A stretch of DNA of 37,500 nucleotides from Chromera velia (lineage: Eukaryota; Sar; Chromeraceae), in NCBI GenBank assembly GCA_018398765.1, contig JAHBMJ010001661.1, positions 5,001 to 42,500 of the forward strand, written 5' to 3'. Made by a program: the position numbers and the translations under genes. This document shows, in pieces, positions 1-37,500 of this stretch. Numbering within the stretch: the stretch's first letter is position 1; each line of letters opens with the position of its first letter. The notes under the pieces were generated by a model that ran no database searches, was not told the DNA's origin, and saw only the letters and a program-made list of their open reading frames with translations.

Positions 1-2250
1 GAGCTGGAGGTCGATAAATACCCCTGAGACGCCAATTCTCCACAACAGGAAGACAAAACAATCTCGCCTTCCCACAACCAGCAGACTCACCAGGAACCTA
101 TCCCGCTGGCCTGGGAGGATGACAACAGACACAGGGCATTGGGCAAAATTGCTGGGGATCGATTCTGCGGCCTCCTGGTAGAAAGAAGGAATGTTGCTTT
201 GGAGGCCTGGGAGGTACTTTCCTGACTGGTCCAGACTGGAGCTGCCAGACACGCCAAAGCAGATCAACTGCGCCACAAGACTTCACCCCAACACAGAAGC
301 AAGCTGTCTAGTACTAGAGGAGCAGAATTGTGCCAGTTTGACCATCGGTACTGCTCTACACAACAAGGTAGACAGGAAGGGACGAGGGGACGAAATGACC
401 CTTCTCTATGTGTTGGTGTGCTTTTTAAGCATTCCTGAGCACAATTTCGGGATTTTGAGAGTGGTCCCGGAAAGTTTTGGCCCAAATTCTTGCACCAACG
501 CACTCAACGGCCTCTGGAGACCAATTTGGTGCCTTTTTGGGCCCTGGGCGCCGCCAAAATCGTGCGGACCGGCTTAACCGGCTCAAAAATTTCAGACCCT
601 TCTAATTGGTCCATGCACATCTGTATAACCACCTTCCGCGTTGCGCAACAGTGCATCATGCACTAACCCACACAGAGAGACGGAAATGAACACTCACCAG
701 AAAAAAGGCAAAAGCAACCCCAGCTCCTCAGTAGAGGCAAAAAGGCGTCCCAGATCCTGCATGCAGTCACAGAGCAAGAAAAGAATGAAGTTCCAGGCGA
801 AAGTCTGAGGTGCATCATGTTCCGACGTGTTGGAACGGCTTGCAAGCTTTAAGGAAAACAAATGGATGAACCCACCAAAGAGCACGCGAAGGCCGATCTG
901 GCTCTCTCAAACAGCCTAATGGGAGTCCCAAATCCTGCTTGCAGATACATAGCAAGAAGATAAGGAAGTATGGGAGTCTGGGCAAAGGTGGGCCAATGCC
1001 AGATATGATGCAACGAGGGTCACAGATAGCTTACGTCTGAGAGGAGACGGAACCTCAAAGTCACCAAAAGGAAGACGAAGAGAGGTCCAGTTCCCCCAGC
1101 GAGGCAAGCAATCCTCGAAAGCTTATATTGAGGCATGTAGTAGAATAAGACATCGAGCAAAGATTGGGAGCAAGACGACCCTCTCCAATTTTACCCACAA
1201 AACCTACTTGACAGAACGAGACGGGGAAATAAACCCATGCCCAATAGAAAAGAAACGGCTGAGGTTCCAGCCAAAGTCTGTTCCTAAGGCGAAGCGTGGA
1301 GTAGCCTTGACTTTGACAAAAGTGATCTGATCTAAAAACATGAGGAAACATGAGTGGTGAACAGTAAACAGTTCATGAGCAGTGTGAAGAGAAATATGCA
1401 GTGTGACTAGCTTACTTTTGTTAAATCAGAGCTCATACTACATAGCCCTTCAATTCTACCGTACGCGTACGTCAAAATCAGATTCCGATCCGATTTTAAA
1501 TTCCCTTGAAATTAAGCTTTGCGAGGCCTAGGCAGCGCGTGCGGCTGCCGCAGACTATATATTTTTTGGGGGGGGCGCGCATGGACGCGACCACGCGGTC
1601 ACGCACCGCTCAGGCACAATACGTTTTTTTCTAGCACTCGCTAACTATGATTTATAAACGCAAAAATGCACTCGCAAAATGCTTAAAACTCTTTGTTTTT
1701 CTTTTTTAACAACTGTTTACTGCCCCAAAATGCTTGTGGAATAGGGTTGTTTTGGAGACCGTTTTGAAAAAGTTTTCCTTATTTGGAGGTGGAAGAGGGA
1801 AACGAGCAGTGCGAGAGGTGGGGGAGACAGACCGACCCCTGCGGCTTTTACTGATTTCTGGGCCTCTGTATTTGAGGGTGAAGGGCTCTCTCTTCCTCCA
1901 GTTGCTTTCCCTGCTTTCTCTCTCTCTTCCCCCCCTCTTCCCCCGGCCTTCTCTTATAAAAGGATTATCGGTGCCCTCCGATCGATCGATACGAGTAAGG
2001 CTGACGGAATTAGGGGCGTTTCCCCCAGGCATCTTGACCTTTGTTTCAGCTCCTCTCCCCTTTCTCGTTTCCTTCTTTTTGTCCTCTTTAATTTATTTTA
2101 TCGTTATTCCTATTGGCCGTCTCTTTGGAATTTGATCCGTGTAGTTCCGGTTCTAAAAGGCCCCCCCTCTCCTGACTGCTCGGAATGGAGACCTATCCAC
2201 ATTGTGTGTTTGCTTACGAAACTGTTTGCCCTCATGATGGACGAGAGATT
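1..2250. other. Intergenic, no supported gene; diverged repeats
   Basis: I see no gene here. Reading frames are short and low in complexity on both strands. Two related segments lie near 746-784 and 924-965: each has a GTCCCA(A/G)ATCCTGC block followed by a GCAAGAA block, about 180 bp apart. A weaker third relative is near 1090-1110 (CCCCAGCGAGGCAAG compared with CCCCAGCTCCTCAGTAGAGGC near 718). This looks like an old tandem or transposon-derived repeat. Around 1565 there is a T-run followed by a G-run. Nothing identifies a function. Confidence 0.5.
1955..1963 (+). promoter_or_regulatory. TATA-like sequence
   Basis: TATAAAAGG lies on the plus strand after a long pyrimidine-rich stretch and before GATCGATCGATACG, about 320 bp upstream of the reverse transcriptase remnant. 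It could be a promoter of the element or chance. No start codon with a credible protein follows it directly. Confidence 0.2.
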
Positions 2251-2281
2251 GAGAGAACAGACCTCATTAGACAACCACTAG

Positions 2282-4099
2282 CTGGAGTTCAGGAAGGGGG
2301 TTGGGACCAGGGAGGCCATTGCGGCGCTGGCGGGACTCGTAGCGAGCTCCAAAGCCCGGAAACTCCCCCTTCTGGCTGCGTTTATTGACTTTTCTAAAGC
2401 GTTTAATAAGGTCCCTCAAGGTCTGTTGCTGAGACGGCTTCGGGAGGAGGGTGTGTCGGAATGTGATGTTTTGATGGTGCATGCTATGTACTTTGATGTC
2501 TGGGCGAGGGTCGATGGTGCAGATAGGGAGATACAAGAAGGGGCGGGGGTGAAACAGGGTGACCTTCTCTTTCCCCTGCTCTTCCTTCTGTTCATTAATA
2601 ATCTGCACCGCCATATCCGCCTCTCAGCTCACTGAGAGGATGAGCTCGGGGGGGAAGAGTCAGAGAAGGATGGAACAGTGTCTGACGAGAGGTCTATAGA
2701 AAGCAGAACGCGTGACTACCCTTGGGCAGGCAGATTGAGAGGGGTTGGCATTGGGAAGGGGAACAAGAAGACCGAAGTAGCGGTGAAGAGGAAAAGAGGG
2801 AAAGTCAGGGTCAGTCAGGATGATACGATCTGTGTGGGGCCCGAGCCTCTCGAAAGCCTTGGTTACGCTGATGATGTTCTGTTTAGTCATTCTTTGTATG
2901 AGCTTCAAGCGAGAATGAATAAATTGGCGGAATATTGTTGGACGTGGGGCCTCACGGTCAATTTGAAAAAGACAAAAGTAATGAGGCTTTCCTGCAGCAA
3001 AGACAATTATTAGTTAGCCAATCTTCTTTGAAGGGAAGGAAGTCGAAAGAACGGGCCAGTATAAGTATTTAGGCTACACCTTTTTTGAAGGCGGATCTCT
3101 CCGTTCCTCTGTGAGACATCGCCTGAAGGTGGCAGAGAGGGCACTCGGGGGGGTCATTGAGCTCTATGTTTCTCTTCGTCGTCTCTCCCCGACTTTAAAA
3201 ATTATGCTCTTTCGGGGCCTGTGGATTCCTGTGGCCCTTTACGGGCTAGAAGCGTTTTCCCTCAGTCAGACAGACATGAAGGCGTTAGATGATTTGCAAC
3301 TACGTTTTGTTAGATAGGTTTTCGGCCTTCCCTGCAATTCGTTTTGTGTCCTTTCCCTCTTCATCTCCGGCCTTTGCCCGATACGGGCTATCTTAACTGA
3401 AAGAGTGGGAGATTTTTTACGGAGCCTCTCCTTAACATCCCACTGTGTGCCCGCAGGCTTTTTAGATCTCTACAAAGACGGCCTTTATGGCGATTGGTGG
3501 AGGTCCATCAAGCTGTTGGTAGGACCTTTCACTCCTGAACTCTTCTCTGTCCAGGGGGTGCCTTCGGGCCCGAGAGAAAAAGCTGCATTAAAAAGAAAGC
3601 TCGCGGAGAGGTAGGGAGGCACAAGAATGGTTGGATGACTGGTTTGTAGCTACAAAAAGAGGGCCGGTAGGGCAGGGGAAGGCAGGCAGGACGGGGGGGG
3701 GTTTTCCCTAATGGAGTGAGGCCTTCGGTCTTCCAAGTCGAACATCCGTCTAGACAGCGCTTGGCCCATCTTGTCATGGGAGGATGGACCAGCTCAAGCG
3801 GGCGGCGTGTTCCTATGGTTCGACCTCTCCCTAGGAGGCTGCTCTATTCGGCCAACGTCAGGCCGATTGCCCGTGCACTGTTGGGAGAGNGGGGGGGGGG
3901 GGGGGGAGTTCCAAACGGGGAGGTAGAGATGGTCTGCGAGCACTGTCCCCTCGATTTGCATGGGCGTAGCCATCTAAATGATGTTGTCCATAAGTTGACT
4001 GAATGCAAAGGGACCGAAAGGGAGAGGGGACGCATGAATAGGCTTTTGGATGAAATAAGAGACGCTCGTTCTAAGTCAGACTTGATTGTGTGGGCATAA
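2282..4099 (+). mobile_element. Degenerate non-LTR (LINE-type) retrotransposon, reverse transcriptase 3' half
   Basis: Read on the plus strand, the frame starting at 2282 gives reverse transcriptase blocks: FRKGVGTREAI, then FIDFSKAFNKVP, then GVKQGDLLFPLLF. It stops near 2634. A second frame (2678-3013) carries the catalytic LGYADDVLF and the following LTVNLKKTKVM block. A third frame from about 3026 continues with KYLGYTFFEGGSLR and a thumb-like region, has an in-frame TAG at 3315-3317, and runs on to 3614. The C-terminal piece (3716-4099) has C-x2-C ... H-x4-C around residues CEHCPLDL...HKLTEC, the zinc knuckle typical of LINE C termini. No endonuclease domain is visible upstream. The frame changes and stops make it a pseudogene. 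A run of G with one N near 3890 is an assembly uncertainty inside it. The element is unrelated to the giant gene. Confidence 0.8.
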
Positions 4100-4256
4100 C
4101 AAGTGGCTAAGTAGCAGTTAGGATGGGGTGTGAGTGAAAATGAGAAGAAAATAAGGGGGATCTTCACACTTCTCCTCAAAAAGCACCCTGTTGCAGGCAC
4201 ACGGGCGATCTCCAATTGCCTTCGTAAGTAGCTGTGTGTGTTCCCTCAGTCTGTCC

Positions 4257-4268
4257 TTCTTTCTCTTT

Positions 4269-4301
<33 letters not shown>

Positions 4302-4304
4302 TTT

Positions 4305-4338
<34 letters not shown>

Positions 4339-4342
4339 TTTT
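4257..4342. repeat. (CTTT)n microsatellite
   Basis: About 20 nearly perfect TTTC/CTTT tetranucleotide units are interrupted once by CTTCTTTT near 4300. It lies about 150 bp beyond the end of the retrotransposon coding remnant and may belong to its 3' tail. Confidence 0.9.
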
Positions 4343-4445
4343 CCCTCACTTCCTCTCACTCTTTCCCCGTTGTTGTTCATTCTTGACGACCGTACTTGTT
4401 TTTGAAGGGAATATTTCGTTATGTCAGTCTGAGTGTGTGTTATCC

Positions 4446-4472
4446 GATTGATTGATTGATTGATTGATTGAT
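4446..4472. repeat. (GATT)n microsatellite
   Basis: Seven GATT units in tandem. Non-LTR elements often end in a short tandem tetranucleotide, so this is a candidate 3' terminus of the upstream element. Nothing in the sequence proves the link. Confidence 0.85.
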
Positions 4473-5545
4473 AAACAAACAAGGGCGGAACGGAATCAAT
4501 CAGGGGGTGAGCGAAAAGCATATGGGGGGGAAATGCGAGACGGACGACCCCAAGAGGCCCAGGCTGCGGGGCTTGGATGGCACCCCTCGCGTGAGCGTGG
4601 GAGGCGGTGGGAGGTGACGGGCTCAAGCCTGCACGGGTACAGGGGGGCGTGCGGGGCGCTCATGCTCGTGCGGTTCATAAGCGGGTCTGTGAGCGGGGTG
4701 TATGCTATGTGCAGCTTCTCCGTTCTTCTTCTTCCTTTTTCTCCTCTCTTTAAATTTCTTTATCATGCTTACTACTCGCAATTTCACCCCCCTGGAAAAC
4801 AAGTCGTGCCTCAGGGATGAACCGACCGAACTGACTTGAACTAACTGAACTGACCGAACTGCAGGAACTGAACTAAGAGAGAAACCTTTGCTTGTACGTC
4901 TTCGGCAGAAAAGATAGGGAATCAAAGGAAATTGGGAGTTCTGATCTTTTTCTCTCTCCGTCTCCTTCCGTTCCGCCTCAGGTGATTTTCTTTAGAGGTC
5001 ATCTGACAGACCTCTAACTGACACGAACTGACAGAAGGAATCTCACTGGCCCGTAACCCTTGGGGGAAAAAAAAAGACACAGAAACAGAGGAGTCCGTCT
5101 CCATCCTTTCTGTTCCCCCTGAGGTACTTGTTTTTTCCCTTTCCTTCTCGTTTCCCCCTCCGCTCGGGCGTGCCAGTGCTGTTCTGGCGCTTTGATCGGT
5201 CATGGGGACCCTCTTCCGGGCGAAATGCAGGCAGTCCTCGATCGTCTCAAGGGTAGGATAGAGAGCGTGTTGTAACTTAGCCTGTAAGAGAACTACCAGA
5301 TGAAGTAAAAGCCTGTTTGTTTAAAGGTGGAGCCACCCTCCACTTCTATCCGCCTCCCCAGCCTTGTCACGCTCCCATCGATTCAATTTATCCCAGTGGG
5401 GCCTAAGTCGAAAGTTTAACTCTATGTATGACGCTCTAGGTTGGCCAGAGTCTATACGGCTCACCGGCTTTAACCCCATACATCATCATCATTACATGGA
5501 GGAGACTCAGGAGACTACACAACTGGTAGAGAACTTGAAGAAACA

Positions 5546-5609
5546 TGAATGAATGATTAAATAAATATTTCCAAATGAATGAATGAATGAATCAATGAAT
5601 GAATGAATG
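5546..5609. repeat. (GAAT)n microsatellite
   Basis: GAAT units appear in two runs separated by ATTAAATAAATATTTCCAA, with one GAATCAAT variant. It is non-coding. Confidence 0.85.
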
Positions 5610-5849
5610 GCAGCTTCAATGGCTACAGCCGTCATAGTGAAAATAATGCCGACTTATCATCATCATATCACTTTAACATGAATTCTGTTCAGTTTTACAC
5701 ACGGTGATTACGTGATAGAGTCACAAAAAATTTAAAGTTTGAAGTTTATACAGGTGGACTTCATTATAGAAATAACTTTACAGAATCTTTACAGATTACG
5801 TAAACCTCTAGGTAAACCTAGGAAGAAGATGAATCAAGAAGAACTTTTG

Positions 5850-6003
5850 AAAGAGAAGAAGAAGAGAAGAAGAAGAAGAAGAAGAAGAAGAAGAAGGAGA
5901 AGGAGAAGAAAAAGAAGAAGAAAAGAAGAAGAAGAAGAAGAAGAAGAAGGAGAAGAAAAAGAAGAAGAAGAAAAGAAGAAGAAGAAGAAGAAGAAGAAGA
6001 AAG
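5850..6003. repeat. (GAA)n/(AAG)n purine tract
   Basis: About 150 bases of almost uninterrupted purine on the plus strand, built of AAG/AGA/AGG triplets. Both strands stay open in several frames only because of the triplet period, so the Lys/Arg/Glu-rich and Phe/Ser/Leu-rich readings are not evidence of a protein. Such polypurine mirror-like tracts can form triplex (H-DNA) structures. Confidence 0.9.
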
Positions 6004-6029
6004 CTTCGCACTGTGTAAAAAAAACAGAA

Positions 6030-6830
6030 AAAAAACCTGGGAGAGCAAGACGGAAAGGAGAAGAAAACCAGGGAGTGCATAAAGCAAAGGGACAATTTTG
6101 AAAGGGGGGAGGGCAAAGCTGAAAAAAGAAAAAACCTTCGGAGTGCATAAAAGGCAGGAAAAAAGCGTGCATACATGGGAGTGCAAGATTCAGAGAAGGA
6201 GAAGAAGAAAGCTTTGGAGCGCACAGGAGAAAGGAGAAAAGAGCGTGGGAGGGGAAGATTGAAAGAAGAAGAAAACCAAGGAGTGCACAAAACAAAGGAG
6301 AAAAAGTCTGGGGAGGGCATGAATGAAAGGAGGAAGAAACCAGGGAGTGCATAAAGAGAGGAGGGAAAGGCTTGGGAGTGCGTAAAGGAAAGGAGAAAAA
6401 ATCGTGGCAGTGCATAAAAGGCAGGAGAAAAAAACGTGCATACATGCGAGGACAAAATTGTAAGAAGAAGGCTTGGGGGGGCATGAATGAAAGAAGAAAA
6501 AAGTCAGGGAGCACACACGAGAAAGGGGAAGAAAGGTTGGGAGGTAAGGAGCAGAAAGCCTGGTTTGCAGAAAAGACAGGAGAAGAGACCCTGGGACGGC
6601 GCGGGCGAAAAAGGAAGAAAGCTTGGGAGCGCATGGGAGAAAGGAGAACGAAATGTGGGCGGACAAGATCGAAAAAAAAGAAGAAGAAGAAGAAGAAGAA
6701 GAAGAAGAAGAAGAAGAAGAAGAAGAAAACCAAGGAGTGCACAGGAAACCAAGGCGTGCATAGGTGAAAGGAGAAGAGGTCTTGGGAGGGCATGAATGAG
6801 AGGAGAAGAAAACTTTGACGGCCAATGGTC
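6030..6830. repeat. Minisatellite, about 30-36 bp unit, about 24 degenerate copies, with an internal GAA tract
   Basis: A purine-rich unit recurs with a GGGAGTGCATAAA-like core (variants GGGAGGGCATGAATG, GGAGCGCACAGGAG) followed by AAGGAGAAGAAA. Cores start near 6071, 6106, 6139, 6178, 6217, 6247, 6280, 6312, 6344, 6374, 6407, 6476, 6509 and 6539, and continue to about 6790. The spacing is mostly 30-39 bp. A pure GAA run interrupts it at about 6672-6726. The minus strand reads as a long Phe/Ser/Pro-rich open frame with a repeated LCTPWFSS/FMPS motif, which I interpret as a by-product of the repeat and not as a gene. Confidence 0.8.
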
Positions 6831-7112
6831 AATGGAAAAGAAAGCTGGGAGAGACGAGGAGAGAAGAGAGAATCACCCGAAGAGCCCACTGAGCCTGCAG
6901 ACGGACACCGTTTTCTATCTTCAGGTATCTGTGATTATGAGTCAAGGGGGTAAGTCGAATCAATGCTCGAAACACACATGCAGGTAGGTTGTTTCTTTTC
7001 TGAGAAGCCGTCTCCGTCTCCCGTCTCCACATGATCGTTCCCCAGAGACGCAATGCAGTCCTTTAGATAGAGCTTGCAGAAGCCTGAGAGCAGCCTCTGA
7101 AGTTTTCCCGCC

Positions 7113-7472
7113 TCAATCAACGTTAAAGCTGAAGTCTGGTTTCTTCGAGCTGACAAATTCGGGATCGTTCTGGCTGTTGAACATAAATATCGCTGCGATG
7201 AACAGCAGCGGAGAAAGTCCAAAGCCAACCTTCACCAGATACCAAAAGTAAGTCATACCAAACATGGAGCCACTTGCAGCTTCCTCACCCGCTCCCCCCG
7301 CCTCTGCGCCTGGCTCATCAAATGACGCACTGCCTCCACCGTCTCCGTCGTCATCCTCGTCTCCTGCCACCATCACGAAGTGCAATGCAAATACTAGACA
7401 GAAGGCGAGAGCTCTGCACAGAAGGTTCATCATTTGCCTCCCTGATAAAGATGCCCGCCTCATCATTGTCAA
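7113..7472 (-). CDS. Small predicted secretory-pathway membrane protein (hypothetical)
   Basis: An intronless 119-residue frame runs from ATG at 7472 to TGA at 7113-7115. I see an N-terminal signal-like segment: an Arg-containing start, then LLCRALAFCLVFALHFVMVA, with cleavage plausible before GDEDDD. An acidic Gly/Ala-rich linker of about 45 residues follows (DDDGDGGG...), then a membrane span around YFWYLVKVGFGLSPLLFIAAI (residues about 76-98), then a short hydrophilic tail ending SFNVD. Further in-frame ATGs (residues 3, 4, 14 and 15) are alternative starts; the methionine pair just before the hydrophobic stretch would give a more standard signal peptide. It lies downstream of the giant gene on the same strand with about 2 kb between. 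I do not recognise the family. The ordered signal peptide-linker-span layout argues that it is real, probably a type I protein of the ER or plasma membrane. Confidence 0.6.
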   Translation of the reverse strand: MTMMRRASLSGRQMMNLLCRALAFCLVFALHFVMVAGDEDDDGDGGGSASFDEPGAEAGGAGEEAASGSMFGMTYFWYLVKVGFGLSPLLFIAAIFMFNSQNDPEFVSSKKPDFSFNVD

Positions 7473-9578
7473 GAACTTATTGACGAGGGTGAATTGAGCC
7501 TGTGTTCTGAATACCCAGGAACCACAATCGCAGGGCGGTTACCCAACCTCCGACGAATTGCCGAAATCTCACCAGGCAGCCAATGGCAGTTCTCGACAGA
7601 AAGCCGAACTCAGTGTATTAGGATCTTTCCCCAGACTCTCAGAGTCCTCTTAGCACGCAAGAAAACTGATGCGTATAAAAGCTATGGGGGTCATCAGAGG
7701 ACGTCCTCCTCGATCGGAAAACTTCAAAACTGCAGCCTCCGATGGGCTTTAGACCTCTGCAGGCTGCATGGTAGAGGGCGGAGGCGGCGGCTCAGCCGCG
7801 CGGCTGACGAACTTGAGAGCCCCATGCACCCCCCCGTGCATGTATGGGCCCCTTCCAACAAATAACTTAAAAAAGAAACTTCAAGATTCAATCATTGTTG
7901 TTTTGTCATGAAAAAACCCTCAATCATCATTGTTGTTTTGTTGAATTAAGACACGAAACGAGTTGCAATGAGTTCCCGAAAGTTTTTTCTATCGATATGT
8001 CCTATATGCAGCACTAGATAGTAATGATGATGATGATGACTCATGCATTGCATGATGGCCTATAGACCGATTAATAATAATAATAATAAGAAGAATAATA
8101 ATAATAATAATAATAATAAGAAGAAGAAGAAGAAGAAGAAGAAGAATGTAGGGGGTTTAATCCTTGACCGAAGCCTGGTAATACAATAAATACTTTTCGC
8201 TTATGACCCGATATTTTTGGTAAAAATTCAACGCTCTCATATATATATTATTATCAATAGTCTCATATATACGTTATCACTAGCGTTATCATGAATAGTC
8301 ATTAACTTCAATAATCAATGATACTATCACTAACTACAACTAAGCCAATGGTAGCTATTAGAAGAGATTGAATTGTCTTCAAGTTCTTTACGCTTTTGGC
8401 ATAGGTGTAATAAGCATTAATACGTATTCCAGAATATCCAAATATTCCTTAATCCGACCTTTAAATATCTTTAATTCATGCACATAACTATGTTTAAATT
8501 TTATTTTAATTTATTTCAATTTGATACATTTATTCCTTAAAAGCGTTTTTAACTAGGTTTTAGACGAGGCAGCGACATGTTGTTGAATCAACACAGAAAT
8601 TGACTGTAGCATACTCAGAGACTAGGAAAACCACTGACCAGTCCTTATAGGTGTCGAAACACAGTACACTGATTTGGCAACAACTCACCGACAAGAAGCG
8701 AAAGACAACGCAACAAAAACAGCTACATAATACCACCACGTGTTCTTGCAGGAGGGGCTTGCATCGCTGTGTCTGCCTCAGTCTTGGCGCATCAGCGTAC
8801 AAACCGCACCCACCACGCGGAACGACGAAGACTTCGTCAAGCTCCCACATCACTCGCCCTCCGTCCCAACCCCTCCCTTTGAATTCTCTGTATAAATTCG
8901 CACCAAGCAGTCTCGTTTCCCTCGAACCCCCAACCCCACCCCTGGCAGCCACACACCGCATGCATGCTGTCAACAGCCCGACGGTCACGCAACCAGAGCG
9001 ACTCCTCGCGCTTCTTTCGCAGGTCCTCTCCAGTGCGGGAAAGTAAAGAGCATACTACAGGAGGAAAGAAGGATGGAGGCCAATGGCAACGGCTAGAGGC
9101 GGCGAGAGAGTCATGCACTACACGATGCAGAGAACTCCCACTCACCCCTACCTCTTCATAATAAGTCTGTACAGAGAGCAGACAACACCAGACAGAACAA
9201 AATGCGACGAGACAAGGCACCCTGCATTCGACAAACACACTCGATCAATCAGGACCAACTCATCGGAACTCTCCCCCCACCAATACATCGCCCGATCAAA
9301 TCAGAGACCCCCCCCGCCTCCGGCTGGCGGCAGCACTTCCCGAGAGTACAGGCCGAACGTCCGCCCCTTCCCCTGCCGACGCGACCAGACTCCAGTCATA
9401 ACGTGCCTGCACGCATCATGCAGACGCTCACACAGTCACAGAGATTCATTTGATCAGTCAGCTTTTCTTTGTTTGTCGTTCCCATTTGTTCCCATGTGTT
9501 TGCCCTCCCAAATATTTAGACAGACAGGACTCAAGTGAGGTGCACAGCAGATGAGACGGGGAGACAAGAGGAGATTGT
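7473..9578. other. Intergenic region with AT-rich island
   Basis: Between the small gene and the 3' end of the giant gene I see no convincing coding sequence. Open frames at 7494-7865 (+), 8560-8988 (-), 8837-9238 (-) and 9083-9538 (+) lack domain-like patterns. From about 7865 to 8560 the sequence becomes clearly AT-rich compared with both sides. A CCAAT pentamer and a plus-strand TATAAAA (7676-7682) occur but are not placed to serve either minus-strand gene. The 3' untranslated region of the giant gene probably starts just below 9579. No polyadenylation signal could be assigned. Confidence 0.5.
8069..8147. repeat. Compound (TAA)n/(AAG)n microsatellite
   Basis: TAA/AAT triplets with one AAGAAG interruption pass into a pure AAG run ending at GAATG. 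A short GATGATGATGATGA run is just upstream at about 8024-8038. Confidence 0.9.
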
Positions 9579-37449
<27,871 letters not shown>

Positions 37450-37500
37450 CTGCACGACAGACAAATCAGTTGCGTGATGAAAAAAGTGGGATGATCTTTT

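Larger units (their letters stand above)
4100..5830. other. Intergenic, simple-repeat rich
   Basis: No gene is supported. Besides the tetranucleotide arrays listed separately, 4815-4875 and 5010-5035 contain degenerate repeats of an 8-9 bp unit based on GAACTGAC. CATCATCATCAT stretches occur near 5482 and 5658. The sequence following the retrotransposon may include its 3' untranslated region, but no boundary or target-site duplication could be recognised. Confidence 0.5.

Noticed and set aside
1734-2135. Plus-strand 133-residue open frame after the T-run
   Set aside because: The composition follows a pyrimidine tract (Leu/Ser/Phe/Pro) and shows no domain pattern.
3888-3908. G-run containing an N
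   Set aside because: Sequencing or assembly ambiguity, not a biological feature.
5808-6889. Long minus-strand open frames rich in Phe, Ser, Pro and Leu (up to about 350 residues)
   Set aside because: They are translations of the purine repeat and minisatellite; several frames are open at once and the peptide period equals the DNA period.
7494-7865. Plus-strand 123-residue open frame antisense to the upstream flank of the small gene
   Set aside because: No recognisable motif, and an Arg-rich run from a GGCGGAGGCGG repeat; probably chance.
8560-9238. Minus-strand open frames of 142 and 133 residues
   Set aside because: Overlapping frames with irregular cysteine-rich composition and no splice signals linking them to the giant gene.

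Overview
The window is eukaryotic nuclear DNA: intron-dense, rich in microsatellites, and without operons or bacterial signals. Its main content is one very large minus-strand gene of secreted/adhesive type. The perforin (MACPF) core carries the signature seen in apicomplexan perforin-like proteins (a YLGVGYD...GN block, then a DPGFR block, then FGTH). Together with thrombospondin-type and WSC modules, PLAT-like repeats and abundant TGCATGCA motifs, this suggests an alveolate, most likely a chromerid alga (Chromera velia or a relative). The species call is an inference; a dinoflagellate or stramenopile is not excluded.

Layout. 1-2.2 kb: no gene; diverged repeats and a lone TATA-like site. 2.28-4.10 kb (+): a decayed non-LTR retrotransposon 3' half (reverse transcriptase plus C-terminal zinc knuckle). 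4.1-7.1 kb: simple repeats, including a long purine-rich GAA tract and a minisatellite of roughly 32 bp. 7.11-7.47 kb (-): a small intronless gene for a predicted signal-peptide/single-membrane-span protein. 7.5-9.6 kb: intergenic, with trinucleotide repeats and an AT-rich island.

9.58-37.45 kb (-): I could chain 53 exons (TSR exon to stop codon) with GT-AG introns and compatible reading phase at every junction, plus one more exon at the 5' side (37346-37449) that belongs to the locus but does not phase directly with the next. The coding sum is about 12.7 kb (about 4,200 residues), and the gene continues beyond the right edge. Domain order from N to C terminus: thrombospondin type 1 repeat; eight WSC domains; seven PLAT/LH2-like repeats; two copies of a PLAT-like + EGF-like + P-type-trefoil supermodule; a MACPF domain with large insertions; a crystallin-like segment; a ricin-B-like beta-trefoil region; and a Glu-rich tail.

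How it could work (inference): the TSR, WSC and lectin-like parts would bind cell-surface or wall carbohydrate, the PLAT-like repeats would contact lipid or protein, and the MACPF domain would insert in a membrane. The intron 5' ends are unusual: about two thirds begin GTC (C at +3) with a nearly invariant G at +5, often continued as tandem GTCA/GTCG tetramers. All counts are hand tallies from reading the sequence.
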